Of a DNA stretch of 16,892 nt, positions 1 to 7,417 are shown piece by piece (the first letter of the stretch is position 1; every line of letters starts with the position of its first letter). Both the position numbers and the translations under genes were made by a program. Source of the stretch: SG8-40 sp035528435 (lineage in GTDB: Bacteria; Pseudomonadota; Gammaproteobacteria; Burkholderiales; Eutrophovitaceae); NCBI GenBank assembly GCA_035528435.1, contig DATKYN010000251.1, forward strand, positions 1-16,892, given 5' to 3'. The notes beneath the pieces are model-generated. The model ran no database searches and was not told the DNA's origin. It was given only the letters and a program-made list of their open reading frames with translations.

Positions 1-485
1 TAGTGAATGCGGCGGGTGTGATTCGCCGGCAAGCGGAACATGATCCGGATGTTTTCCAGCAGGTTATCGATGTCAATCTGACCGGCACAATGCGTGTCTG
101 CACCGCCGCGCGCGCAGTACTTGGCGCGAACAAGGGCGCAATCATCAATATTGCCTCAATGCTCAGTTTTTTCGGTGGTGGTGTCGTGCCGGGATATTCC
201 GCTTCCAAAGGGGGCATCGTCCAGCTGACTAAATCGCTGGCGATTGCCTATGCGCCGGATGGCATCCGCGTAAACGCAATTGCGCCTGGATGGATCGCAA
301 CACCGCTGACCGGAAGTCTCCAGGAAGATCCCGCCCGATCGCAAGCCATTCTGAGCCGCACACCCATGGCTCGATGGGGTGCGCCCGAGGATCTGGTGGG
401 CCCGGCTTTATTTCTGGCGGGTGCGCAAGCAGGCTTCGTAACTGGTGCGGTATTGAATGTCGATGGCGGTTACGCGGCAATGTAG
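1..485 (+). CDS. Short-chain dehydrogenase/reductase (SDR), 3' part only
   Basis: This is the C-terminal part, about 160 residues, of a classical SDR oxidoreductase, an NAD(P)-dependent dehydrogenase usually of about 250 residues. The window opens inside the gene: the first residues read V-N-A-A-G, matching the family's NNAG structural motif, so the N-terminal Rossmann dinucleotide motif lies upstream. Numbering from the GTG at position 3, the catalytic set is complete: Asn25 (VNLTG), Ser52 (NIAS), Tyr65 and Lys69 (YSASK). The Ser-Tyr spacing of 13 and the Tyr-x3-Lys motif are typical. RVNAIAPGW and the closing NVDGGYAAM are also family hallmarks. The substrate cannot be read from the sequence. 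The cupin dioxygenase gene follows after 69 bp in the same direction, so the two may share a transcript and a catabolic role. That link is inference. Confidence 0.93.
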   Translation, partial: VNAAGVIRRQAEHDPDVFQQVIDVNLTGTMRVCTAARAVLGANKGAIINIASMLSFFGGGVVPGYSASKGGIVQLTKSLAIAYAPDGIRVNAIAPGWIATPLTGSLQEDPARSQAILSRTPMARWGAPEDLVGPALFLAGAQAGFVTGAVLNVDGGYAAM

Positions 486-512
486 TTTCGATTCGATGAA
501 ATTCTATTTTTA

Positions 513-535
513 TGCAATTGCAGATCGATGCAATT
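513..535. repeat. Palindrome and direct repeat upstream of the cupin gene
   Basis: TGCAATTGCA (513-522) is a perfect 10-bp palindrome. The 8-mer ATGCAATT occurs at 512-519 and again at 528-535, a 16-bp offset. Both lie in an AT-rich gap between the SDR and the cupin gene. They could be a regulator binding site, but no specific regulator is recognised. Confidence 0.25.
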
Positions 536-554
536 CGAGTTCAGGGAGAACCGT

Positions 555-1085
555 ATGCCCGTTGTAGAAAAAGACGAAAGCCCCCGTGTTCCATACCAGT
601 TGCCTATGCCGCCCGATGCGCTTCCCGAGATCGTCGTGCCCAACGCGGTATCGGAAGACGATGACCGGATGTGGGTGCAGCAAACCGAACACGTGTATTT
701 TCGACCGCTCTGCCTGAACGTCTCACAGGGCTACTGGATGAACCTCCTGAAGGTGACGAAATCAGGTGTTCTGTCGCGTCATCGGCACCCGAACGCGGTG
801 CACGGTTTCGTTCTGAAAGGTCACTGGCATTACCTGGAACATGACTGGGTCGCCGAAGAAGGGGGTTATGTCTACGAACCGCCGGGCGAGACGCATACGC
901 TGGTCGTCCCCGATGATGTGGACGAAATGATCACCTACTTTCAGGTTAACGGCGTGATGTATTACGTCGATCCCTACGGCAAGCATCTCGGCTACGAGGA
1001 TGTCTTCACCAAGATCGATATGTGTCGTGCCCACTTCGAAAAAGTCGGATTGGGTGCGGACTATGTAAAGAAATTCATTCGGTGA
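555..1085 (+). CDS. Cupin dioxygenase, 2,4'-dihydroxyacetophenone dioxygenase-like
   Basis: The 176-residue single-domain cupin resembles 2,4'-dihydroxyacetophenone dioxygenase (DAD), a cytoplasmic non-haem iron enzyme that cleaves a C-C bond to give 4-hydroxybenzoate and formate. I chose the ATG at 555 because AGGGAG (543-548) lies just upstream. An in-frame ATG at 528 has no such site. The cupin motif SRHRHP supplies His76 and His78, and PPGETHT supplies His114. As I recall, these are the three iron-ligand positions of the characterised enzyme, whose length is also almost identical. RPLCLNVSQGYWMNLL and the YLEHDW strand fit the same subfamily. An upstream SDR and a downstream RraA-type aldolase suggest aromatic catabolism. 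The exact substrate is unproven, because DAD-like cupins include many uncharacterised members, some with other diketone or ketone substrates. Confidence 0.8.
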   Translation: MPVVEKDESPRVPYQLPMPPDALPEIVVPNAVSEDDDRMWVQQTEHVYFRPLCLNVSQGYWMNLLKVTKSGVLSRHRHPNAVHGFVLKGHWHYLEHDWVAEEGGYVYEPPGETHTLVVPDDVDEMITYFQVNGVMYYVDPYGKHLGYEDVFTKIDMCRAHFEKVGLGADYVKKFIR

Positions 1086-1090
1086 CTTGC

Positions 1091-1135
1091 GGCCGCACGA
1101 TGCCATTGCCGATTTTCATGTGAGAGCGTGCGGCC
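1091..1135 (+). terminator. Hairpin just after the cupin gene (possible terminator or 3' stabiliser)
   Basis: GGCCGCACG (1091-1099) and CGTGCGGCC (1127-1135) form a perfect 9-bp inverted repeat starting 6 nt after the cupin stop codon. The loop is long at 27 nt and no T-run follows, so this is not a textbook intrinsic terminator. It may mark the end of the SDR-cupin transcript. Confidence 0.35.
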
Positions 1136-1319
1136 CGAAAAATCAGCACCCCGTTTGATGATTGTTCATTTATTCGCGCTTGAGTCTCTGGTAAACACAG
1201 CGCACCGTGCATCATGTTCGCAGGCAATGGCTCGCCATGAATTTTGTTTGTGTGAGCCAGACGTCATCCCGCTGGCACCCGACCGGCTAATCGAGAGATC
1301 CAAAGAAAGGTAAAGCGAA

Positions 1320-2000
1320 ATGACCGTAAAGCTTGGCACCTACAACGACTTCAAGCGGCGACCGGATTTGCTGGCGAAATTCGATACCGTACTCAACTGC
1401 TATTCCGCAGCAGCCGTGTTTGCCGATGTTCAGTACCGTTTGGGCGTCATGGACAGCGACATCAAGCCGGCATTTCGCGCCAAAGTGACCGGGCAGGCGA
1501 TCACCGTTCAGTTATCCAAAGGCGATCTCGTTGATCCGTTAAAGGCTCTCGAGATGGGGCAAGCAGGGGACGTCATCGTGGTTGACGCTGGTGGTGACAA
1601 AAACACCTCGGTGTGCGGGGGATTGATGGGCGGTCTGGCAAAGAACCGGGGCATACGCGGCATGATCGTTGACGGTGCTGGCCGCGATACCGACGAACTG
1701 GAGGACATCAACTGGCCAATCTGGACCCGTGCAATTACACCGCGCGGTACGCACACGATGTTCTCGGGCCGCAAGGAAGAGCTGTCGATCAATGTTCCTG
1801 TTCAGTGCGGTGGAGTGGTTGTGAACCCGGGCGATTTCATCGTTGCCGATCTGATGGGTGTCGTGGTGATCCCGCTCGAAAGAGCCGAGGAGGTCGTCCT
1901 GCTTGCGCAGAAACAGGCGGACCGCGAAGAGGAAACGCGTAAATGGGTTGCCAAGGGCAAGACTGTTGAAGATCTGCTCAAGGAGTTCGGCCGCATCTGA
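1320..2000 (+). CDS. RraA-family aldolase/decarboxylase (HMG/CHA aldolase-like)
   Basis: This 226-residue protein belongs to the RraA / 4-hydroxy-4-methyl-2-oxoglutarate (HMG) aldolase family. Members are either divalent-metal class II pyruvate aldolases, acting at the end of protocatechuate or gallate 4,5-cleavage, or RNase E regulators. The family core is visible: GDVIVVDAGG, then CGGLMGGLAKNRG, then GMIVDGAGRDTDEL. Arg122-Asp123 match the RD pair needed for catalysis and metal binding in the characterised aldolase. Its length exceeds that of typical E. coli RraA (about 160 residues) and fits the HMG/CHA aldolase group better. The start ATG follows AAAGG at 1307-1311. It lies 234 bp after the cupin gene in the same direction. 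Aldolase function is inferred from the RD motif and length; the substrate is not determined. Confidence 0.85.
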   Translation: MTVKLGTYNDFKRRPDLLAKFDTVLNCYSAAAVFADVQYRLGVMDSDIKPAFRAKVTGQAITVQLSKGDLVDPLKALEMGQAGDVIVVDAGGDKNTSVCGGLMGGLAKNRGIRGMIVDGAGRDTDELEDINWPIWTRAITPRGTHTMFSGRKEELSINVPVQCGGVVVNPGDFIVADLMGVVVIPLERAEEVVLLAQKQADREEETRKWVAKGKTVEDLLKEFGRI

Positions 2001-2192
2001 ATCCCGGTGCGTTGAGCTGCCCACGAAATGTCGCGTGGCATCGTTGCTGTTGTTTCGGAGCACATGCATATGGCTTCGAAGTGGGTGAAGAGTTTGATCG
2101 CAATGCCTGTGGAGACTGCGAGCCGGCGTGCGGAACTGGCGGGTTCACTCCTGTTCCGTGCGCGCCCTTTGCCGCGACGTCGGACAAACGGT

Positions 2193-2213
2193 CTGCTCCT
2201 GTTACATGAGCAG
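2193..2213. terminator. Weak inverted repeat between convergent genes
   Basis: The 250-bp gap between the converging RraA and DUF3943 genes holds no convincing gene. The best structure is CTGCTC (2193-2198) with GAGCAG (2208-2213), a 6-bp stem with a 9-nt loop and no T-run. It is at best a weak bidirectional terminator candidate. Confidence 0.2.
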
Positions 2214-2250
2214 GTACATTTCCTGGCAAACGGTTCGAAAACGCGCAGGA

Positions 2251-3162
2251 TCACCAGGCGACATTCAGTCGCAACCCCCAGGCCGGGCCGTGGTGAGTGC
2301 GCCGTTCGTACAAGGGAGCAGCGCCAACGCCGGATTTTCTCGCTGCAAGCCGATTCGCGGCACCCACGTCGTCAATTTGCAAGGATACTTTCGCGTCGAT
2401 ACCTAACAATCTGTCGGTTAGCGTGCTGGCAGCACCCAAAGGGTCGGTCAGGACGAGGATGGTCTTGTCTTTCCAGGTCAAGCTGCCGGCTTTTGCCTTT
2501 ATCCGGTTGCGCACGCTCCAGAACCAGTATTCACCGACGAGTGAGCCGACAACGGGTGTGATAATCAGATCCTGATACGAAGGCTGCTCGAATAGTGCCT
2601 CGAAGCCGAATTCATACAAGAACGACAACCCGGCCGAGAAAAAAAACGACTGCTTGCGGCTGAAGCCGCGCTCGCGGCCACGCACGTAATAGGTCGCACC
2701 CCAATAAGGGTGAAGGACGTAGTTGATCAGAAAGTCGTCATCGTCCCAGTGGGGATTGCGGACATTTTCTTTCCATCTGTCCTTGCTGTAGTTTTCCTTG
2801 TCCTCTTTCGACCAGCCCGATATGGATTCAGGGAGCAAATAAATCACTCCGATGACCAGGGTCTGGTACAACATGAAGTAGCCGGTGTCTCGGGCGGCAC
2901 CCTTGTAATCAGGAGTATCGGGCGGAATGGCTCGCCACGGGAAGGGCTTGCGCACCTCGTTTTCGCCCGACTGAGCGAAATCCGCGTACGCGTAATCGGC
3001 GTTGAACGGTGCCGATGGTTCTGGTGCCTGAACAAGCGAGGCCGGAAGCCGCAGTCCGAGCAGCGGCTCGTTACTGATCCCGGCGGCGGTGCTTACTGGC
3101 AAAGCAATCGTCGCAGCCAGCAGAAAACCCAACGACACGAAAACGTAGCGGCGGGTAGTCAT
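2251..3162 (-). CDS. Exported DUF3943-family envelope protein
   Basis: The 303-residue protein has an N-terminal signal peptide: Arg4-Arg5, a hydrophobic run at about 6-22, and a likely cleavage near TAA at 25-27. The mature part carries the marks of the uncharacterised DUF3943 family. These are WKENVRNPHWDDDD (130-143), INYVLHPYWGATYYVRGRERG (146-166), and a segment around YEFGFEALFEQPSYQD (183-198) leading into GEYWFW. The chain ends in ...LRLNVAW, and a C-terminal aromatic residue is typical of proteins inserted in the outer membrane. The family has no established function. The start ATG is preceded by a modest GCAGG motif. The gene lies 95 bp downstream of the GST gene on the same strand and may be cotranscribed with it. 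It converges with the RraA gene. Family assignment is from recognised motifs; the outer-membrane location is inference. Confidence 0.75.
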   Translation of the reverse strand: MTTRRYVFVSLGFLLAATIALPVSTAAGISNEPLLGLRLPASLVQAPEPSAPFNADYAYADFAQSGENEVRKPFPWRAIPPDTPDYKGAARDTGYFMLYQTLVIGVIYLLPESISGWSKEDKENYSKDRWKENVRNPHWDDDDFLINYVLHPYWGATYYVRGRERGFSRKQSFFFSAGLSFLYEFGFEALFEQPSYQDLIITPVVGSLVGEYWFWSVRNRIKAKAGSLTWKDKTILVLTDPLGAASTLTDRLLGIDAKVSLQIDDVGAANRLAARKSGVGAAPLYERRTHHGPAWGLRLNVAW

Positions 3163-3257
3163 GGACCTGCAATACGGTCAAGGACCCGCACGCGCGGGGA
3201 GCCGTACGATTCGACCATGTGCAACGGAACGTAGTCCTGCCGGCATGTCTTCGGCGG

Positions 3258-3881
3258 TTATTTCGCCTTGCCGGATTCCGCCGCTGCTGCGTTCTTGTAT
3301 GCGCTGCGCGCGGTGAGGCGGGACCAATATGGCGCCAGATTTCCCGGCAACTCCTCGCCCATGTGTTTCAGGTAGCTGCGCAAGGTCAGGCCAAGCATGA
3401 CATCCGCCGCCGAGAACTCTTTTCCGATAATCCAGGTCTTGTCCGTCAACGCTTGACTGACCGCGTCGGCGGCCAGTCGCGACCGCGATTTCATCTCGTC
3501 AATGACATTTTGCAATGGATTGTCCTTGAACTCGCGCCGGTGGTTGACAATCTCGCCCAGTGCCCGGCCGAAGGTTGCCTCCGCAAACCAGCACCACTGC
3601 AGGTAGATGCCGTAGTCATCCGAGTCGTGCGCCGGCTGGAGGCGGCCTTTTCCATATTTTTCCAGCACATATTGCACCATCGCACCGGATTCGAAAATGG
3701 TGAGTGCGCCATCAGACATCACCGGCACCTTGCCCACTGGATTGAGCTTGCGCCACTCGGGGCTGGCGCGGTAAGCCGGCGACATGTCCACCGGAACAAC
3801 CTGGTACGGAGTGCCCAGCTCTTCACAAAGCCAGATGACTCTGAAGCCGCGAGTGCCAGGGGCATGATGGATCTTCAGCAT
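3258..3881 (-). CDS. Glutathione S-transferase family protein
   Basis: This is a 207-residue, two-domain cytosolic GST. Residues 1 to about 78 form the thioredoxin-like domain, with the start of the helical domain near residue 85. The glutathione-site elements are present: the cis-proline loop KVPV (Val52-Pro53) and the gamma-glutamyl-binding Glu64-Ser65 in IFESGA. The N-terminal catalytic region reads PGTRGFRVIW, so Thr10 occupies roughly the place of the catalytic Ser or Tyr of many GSTs. The helical domain includes the N-capping/hydrophobic motif region around FSAADVMLGL. The start ATG follows GGAGAT on the minus strand. The gene is divergent from hsp20-lon and upstream of the DUF3943 gene. 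A role in conjugation or detoxification is inferred from the family; many bacterial GSTs of this type have no known substrate. Confidence 0.9.
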   Translation of the reverse strand: MLKIHHAPGTRGFRVIWLCEELGTPYQVVPVDMSPAYRASPEWRKLNPVGKVPVMSDGALTIFESGAMVQYVLEKYGKGRLQPAHDSDDYGIYLQWCWFAEATFGRALGEIVNHRREFKDNPLQNVIDEMKSRSRLAADAVSQALTDKTWIIGKEFSAADVMLGLTLRSYLKHMGEELPGNLAPYWSRLTARSAYKNAAAAESGKAK

Positions 3882-4090
3882 GATCTTCTATCTCCAAATA
3901 GCATTTCGTTGTTGATGCTGCCTCGTACCTTGCCGCCATTCTGCGCGGTTCCCGGACAGCTGACATGATCGTGCAGTCCCCAGTCTAGCGTCAGATCCTT
4001 CAGGTAGCAGCTCCGGTGTCGCTGCGCGGTGATCAATGCTGTGTTCCAACTGATGATCCGGAGCCGGAGGGTGATTTTCAAACAAGGTCA

Positions 4091-4119
4091 CTTGATAAAT
4101 CGGTTTTCGCCGCAATTTA
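4091..4119 (+). promoter_or_regulatory. Candidate sigma-32 (heat-shock) promoter of hsp20-lon
   Basis: CTTGAT (4091-4096), a 14-nt spacer and CGCAATTTA (4111-4119) match the RpoH consensus CTTGAA-N13/14-CCCCATNTA in 5 of 6 and 7 of 9 positions as I align them. A start about 7 nt downstream would leave a short leader containing the GGAGA ribosome site at 4131-4135. The same stretch fits sigma-70 poorly. Confidence 0.55.
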
Positions 4120-4144
4120 CTCTGCAACCTGGAGAAAAATCATT

Positions 4145-4564
4145 ATGCACTCAAGAGACTTATCCCGATTCATGTGGAGCGAGGCGCTTTCACTGCTCGA
4201 CCAGGCCGATCGCTTGCACCGACAGTTTCTTCGTCCCGCGGCGACGCGGATGCCGACCTGGGAGCCGCCAATGGACGTGATCGAGACCCGGAATCAACTG
4301 TACGTCACAGTGGCATTGCCTGGTGTGGCACCGGAAACGATCACGCTTGTTCGCGACGATGATGCAATCACCGTTTCGGCGCGCAAGGCATTCCCTGTGG
4401 GTACGACAGATAACGGGCGCGGGGCGCGCATCCATGCACTGGAAATCCCGCACGGCCGGTTTGAGCGCCGTATCCCGGTGCCGGGCAGCACGTTCTCGAT
4501 GGTGGAGCAACGGCTGCAAGACGGCTGCCTGACACTTATTTTCAGCAGGAAGGAAACCTCATGA
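4145..4564 (+). CDS. Small heat-shock protein, Hsp20/alpha-crystallin family
   Basis: The product is a 139-residue ATP-independent holdase that binds unfolding proteins in the cytoplasm. I chose the ATG at 4145 because GGAGA (4131-4135) sits 9 nt before it; the open frame extends upstream without a better start. Residues 1 to about 38 are the variable N-terminal arm. The alpha-crystallin domain follows, from PPMDVIETRNQLYVTVALPGV through ITLVRDDDAITVSARK to FERRIPVP and the last strand CLTLIFSRKE. The protein stops right after that strand, so the usual C-terminal I-x-I/V oligomerisation tail is missing. Its stop codon overlaps the lon start (ATGA), which implies translational coupling. A sigma-32-like promoter lies just upstream. 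Pairing with lon suggests the holdase and protease act on the same damaged clients (inference). Confidence 0.92.
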   Translation: MHSRDLSRFMWSEALSLLDQADRLHRQFLRPAATRMPTWEPPMDVIETRNQLYVTVALPGVAPETITLVRDDDAITVSARKAFPVGTTDNGRGARIHALEIPHGRFERRIPVPGSTFSMVEQRLQDGCLTLIFSRKETS

Positions 4565-7014
4565 ATATCTGGACCGGATTGAAACAGGCGTTGACGGGCA
4601 ACGAAGGTGGTGGTCCCGTGACAGCCAGTGGCCCTGTGACCGCTGGTGAACCCGGGGAAGATCGTTCGGCCCTGAGGCCATTGCCTGATGACGCGATGAT
4701 CGTTATTCCGCTGCGCAACACGGTGTTGTTTCCCGGTGTGATGTCGCCCTTGTCTATTGGCCGTGAGGCATCGGTTGCCGCCGCACAGGAGGCCGCCAGC
4801 GCCGAGAAGCCGATTTGCTTTCTCTTGCAGCACGACGCCGAGAAAGCAGACATTACGCCTGACGATGTGCATTGGGTGGGAACGGCGGGCCAGGTGGTCC
4901 GTTATGTCACTGCGCCCGATGGTGCGCATCACCTCATCATCCAGGGGCAGTCACGCGTGCGGGTGCTGGAGTTTCTTGAAGGCTGGCCGTTTCCGGTCGC
5001 GCGAGTTGCGACGATTGAATCGCCTGAAACAATGACGCCTGAAATCGAGGCGCGCTTCCTCCAGCTCAAAGAGCAATCTGCTGAAGCGATCAAATTGTTG
5101 CCCAATGTCAATGAAGAATTGGCGGGCGTGGTCCAGCAGATCTCGTCGCCGGGCCTGCTTGCGGACATGGTCGCCAACCTCATGGACGTGAAGGCGGAAG
5201 AAAAACAAACCGTGCTCGAGAGTTTCGACGCCAGGCAACGCCTCGATATGGTGTTGGAGATGCTTGGTAAACGCGTTGAAGTACTTCGGCTGTCACGGGA
5301 AATCGGTGACAAGACGCGCAAGGAATTTGACGAGCGTCAGCGCGAGCATGTGCTGCGCGAGCAAATGCGCCAGATACAGAAAGAGCTTGGTGATGACGAC
5401 GGCTCCGCTGCCGAACTCGAGGAGCTCAAGAAGTGTGTCGAGGAGGCAGGCATGCCGGAGGACACGCTCAAACACGCGCGCAAGGAGTTGAAACGCCTGG
5501 AGCGAATGAGCGATTCCGGTGGGGAATACTCGATGCTGCGCACCTACCTCGAATGGCTTACGGAACTGCCCTGGAAGGTGCAACCACAGCAGGCTATCGA
5601 TCTGTCCGAAGCGCGTCGCATACTCGATGAAGATCACTACGGTCTTGAAAAAATCAAGCGCCGCATTCTCGAGTACCTCGCTGTGCGAAAGCTCAATCCA
5701 GAGGGCAAGAGCCCCATTTTGTGTTTCGTCGGACCACCCGGAGTCGGCAAGACCTCGCTGGGGCAGTCGATTGCACGCGCGACGGGGCGTGAGTTCCAGC
5801 GCGTAGCACTTGGTGGTACGCATGACGAGGCGGAAATACGCGGTCATCGGCGCACTTATATCGGAGCATTGCCGGGAAATATCATTCAGGCAGTTCGCCG
5901 GGCGGGCTCTCGTTCGGGCGTGATGATGCTGGACGAGATCGACAAGCTTGGTGCCGGCGGATTTCACGGCGATCCATCGAGTGCCTTGCTTGAGGTGCTG
6001 GACCCAGAGCAGAACGCCAAATTCCGCGATAACTATCTCGGTGTCGACTATGACCTGTCGCAGATGATGTTCATTGCCACGGCGAACGTGCTTGACACGA
6101 TTCCCGGTCCATTACGAGACCGCATGGAAGTGATTCAGTTGCCGGGCTACACCGAGGAAGAAAAACTGGAAATTTCCAGGCGTTATCTGCTCAAACGTCA
6201 GCTCGATGCCAACGGTCTTGAAGCAGGGCAGGTATCACTTTCTGACGAGGCAATACGTGAACTCATCGCCGGATACACCCGCGAGGCAGGCGTTCGCAAC
6301 CTGGAGCGCGAAATCGGCTCGGTGTTTCGTTCGGTGGCGATGCGCATTGCCGAGGGCAGCGTGGAATCTGTAGCGTTGGATGCCGGTGACTTGCACGCCG
6401 TTCTCGGCGCGCGCAAGTTCGAAAACGAACTCGCGCAGCGTACTTCGATGCCCGGCGTGGCAACGGGGTTGGCGTGGACCCCCGTCGGTGGTGACATCCT
6501 GTTCGTCGAGGTTTCGAAAGTGCCAGGGTCGGGGAAGTTGATTCTGACCGGGCAACTTGGAGACGTGATGAAGGAGTCGGCGCAGGCTGCCATGACGTTG
6601 GTCAAGGGCTACTTCGACGAGGCACTGGAGAAAGTGGATCTGCACGTTCACGTCCCGGCCGGCGCGACACCGAAGGACGGTCCAAGTGCAGGCGTGGCGA
6701 TGTTCCTGGCCCTGGTTTCACTGTTGTCGGGCAAGCCGGTGCGTGCCGATGTCGCCATGACGGGCGAGATCTCGCTGCGTGGTCTCGTACTGCCGATTGG
6801 CGGAGTCAAGGAGAAGGTGCTGGCCGCTTTGCGTGCCGGAATCAAGACGGTGATGCTGCCAAAGCGCAACGAGAAAGACCTGGAGGACGTTCCCGAGGAG
6901 GCGCGTAACCAACTCGAGTTCGTTTTGCTGGAGAACGTGGAAGACGCAGTCGCTTGCGCGATGGGTGTCGATCCCGGGAAACTTTCGATGCAGGAAGATC
7001 GCCTGGCAGCATAG
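4561..7014 (+). CDS. lon: ATP-dependent protease La (Lon)
   Basis: This is a full-length, 817-residue Lon protease, which degrades misfolded and short-lived regulatory proteins in the cytoplasm as an ATP-driven hexamer. The N-terminal substrate-binding domain starts near residue 45 (IVIPLRNTVLFPGV). The AAA+ module has Walker A GPPGVGKT (391-398) and Walker B VMMLDEID (454-461). The protease domain has the catalytic Ser709 in PKDGPSAG and Lys752 in GGVKEK. Their 43-residue spacing equals that of the E. coli Ser679-Lys722 dyad. The chain is about 33 residues longer than E. coli Lon, mostly through a Gly/Pro/Thr-rich N-terminal extension containing a tandem GPVTA-type repeat (residues 18-29). 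The start overlaps the hsp20 stop by 4 bp. The genome may carry a second, housekeeping lon, since Lon copies next to hsp20 are often extra paralogues (inference). Confidence 0.98.
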   Translation: MNIWTGLKQALTGNEGGGPVTASGPVTAGEPGEDRSALRPLPDDAMIVIPLRNTVLFPGVMSPLSIGREASVAAAQEAASAEKPICFLLQHDAEKADITPDDVHWVGTAGQVVRYVTAPDGAHHLIIQGQSRVRVLEFLEGWPFPVARVATIESPETMTPEIEARFLQLKEQSAEAIKLLPNVNEELAGVVQQISSPGLLADMVANLMDVKAEEKQTVLESFDARQRLDMVLEMLGKRVEVLRLSREIGDKTRKEFDERQREHVLREQMRQIQKELGDDDGSAAELEELKKCVEEAGMPEDTLKHARKELKRLERMSDSGGEYSMLRTYLEWLTELPWKVQPQQAIDLSEARRILDEDHYGLEKIKRRILEYLAVRKLNPEGKSPILCFVGPPGVGKTSLGQSIARATGREFQRVALGGTHDEAEIRGHRRTYIGALPGNIIQAVRRAGSRSGVMMLDEIDKLGAGGFHGDPSSALLEVLDPEQNAKFRDNYLGVDYDLSQMMFIATANVLDTIPGPLRDRMEVIQLPGYTEEEKLEISRRYLLKRQLDANGLEAGQVSLSDEAIRELIAGYTREAGVRNLEREIGSVFRSVAMRIAEGSVESVALDAGDLHAVLGARKFENELAQRTSMPGVATGLAWTPVGGDILFVEVSKVPGSGKLILTGQLGDVMKESAQAAMTLVKGYFDEALEKVDLHVHVPAGATPKDGPSAGVAMFLALVSLLSGKPVRADVAMTGEISLRGLVLPIGGVKEKVLAALRAGIKTVMLPKRNEKDLEDVPEEARNQLEFVLLENVEDAVACAMGVDPGKLSMQEDRLAA
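4612..4647 (+). repeat. 18-bp tandem duplication inside the lon N-terminus
   Basis: Two consecutive 18-bp units encode GPVTAS and GPVTAG at Lon residues 18-29. The copies differ mostly at third positions, which suggests an old in-frame duplication in a flexible linker ahead of the substrate-binding domain. Confidence 0.7.
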
Positions 7015-7029
7015 TCAGATAGCGGTACG

Positions 7030-7050
7030 ACAGCCGGGATGTCCGGCTGT
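7030..7050 (+). terminator. Hairpin after lon (terminator candidate)
   Basis: ACAGCCGG (7030-7037), a 5-nt loop and CCGGCTGT (7043-7050) form a perfect GC-rich 8-bp stem, 15 nt after the lon stop. A smaller CCGGT/ACCGG repeat follows at 7059-7076. No T-run follows either one. The position fits an end-of-transcript structure, possibly one used with Rho. Confidence 0.45.
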
Positions 7051-7332
7051 GTTGCGAGCCGGTGCGTTGCGACCGGATGGCCGAAAGAGAGCTGTTCGAG
7101 AGTGAATTTTTCGGACAAGTCAGGGGCGTGTTCACCGGAGCCGATGCTCCCGCCCCCCCGAAGCCGGGCCATAAGGCGTAAACGGGCAGGTATCATCCGG
7201 CACTCCCGAGTGGTGGGTGACCGCGGTGAAATAGCTTATCTTGCTTAACAGTGGTGGGCACCGAGGCCGGCAAGGCATGACGTGGCGACACGGCTTTTGT
7301 GTTCCCGGCAAGGTGATGCGGCTTTCGTGTTT
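7051..7332. other. Gene-free stretch between lon and the DapA-type gene
   Basis: Together with its flanks this is a 403-bp gap (7015-7417). I see the post-lon hairpin at 7030-7050, the small inverted repeat at 7059-7076 and, near the far end, a candidate promoter at 7333-7361. The open frame of the next gene runs back to 7241, but that extension lacks a ribosome site and does not resemble the family. Nothing else is recognisable in between. Confidence 0.5.
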
Positions 7333-7361
7333 TTGGCGCACCCGTTTGTTTGGGATATGCT
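7333..7361 (+). promoter_or_regulatory. Candidate sigma-70 promoter for the DapA-type gene
   Basis: TTGGCG (7333-7338), a 17-nt spacer and TATGCT (7356-7361) each match the -35 and -10 consensus in 4 of 6 positions. A start near 7368 would give a leader of about 50 nt before the ATG at 7418. Confidence 0.35.
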
Positions 7362-7417
7362 GTGCGGCGCAGTGCGAAGCTCTGCGCGTCCCCCTAATCG
7401 TACGGAAACAAAAACTC

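Noticed and set aside
1128..1313. 61-codon frame just before the RraA gene
   Set aside because: It has no ribosome site, no domain and odd composition. The gap reads as an ordinary leader.
2028..2561. 177-codon plus-strand frame in and beyond the RraA/DUF3943 gap
   Set aside because: The product is Arg/Ser-rich with no domain. It overlaps the well-supported DUF3943 gene on the other strand and has no ribosome site.
3219..3968. 249-codon frame opposite the GST gene
   Set aside because: It is a mirror of the GST coding strand, which has clear GST motifs. The plus-strand product matches no family.
7241..7417. N-terminal extension of the DapA-type gene
   Set aside because: It adds 59 residues unlike the family and contains the candidate promoter. 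The ATG at 7418 gives the normal length.
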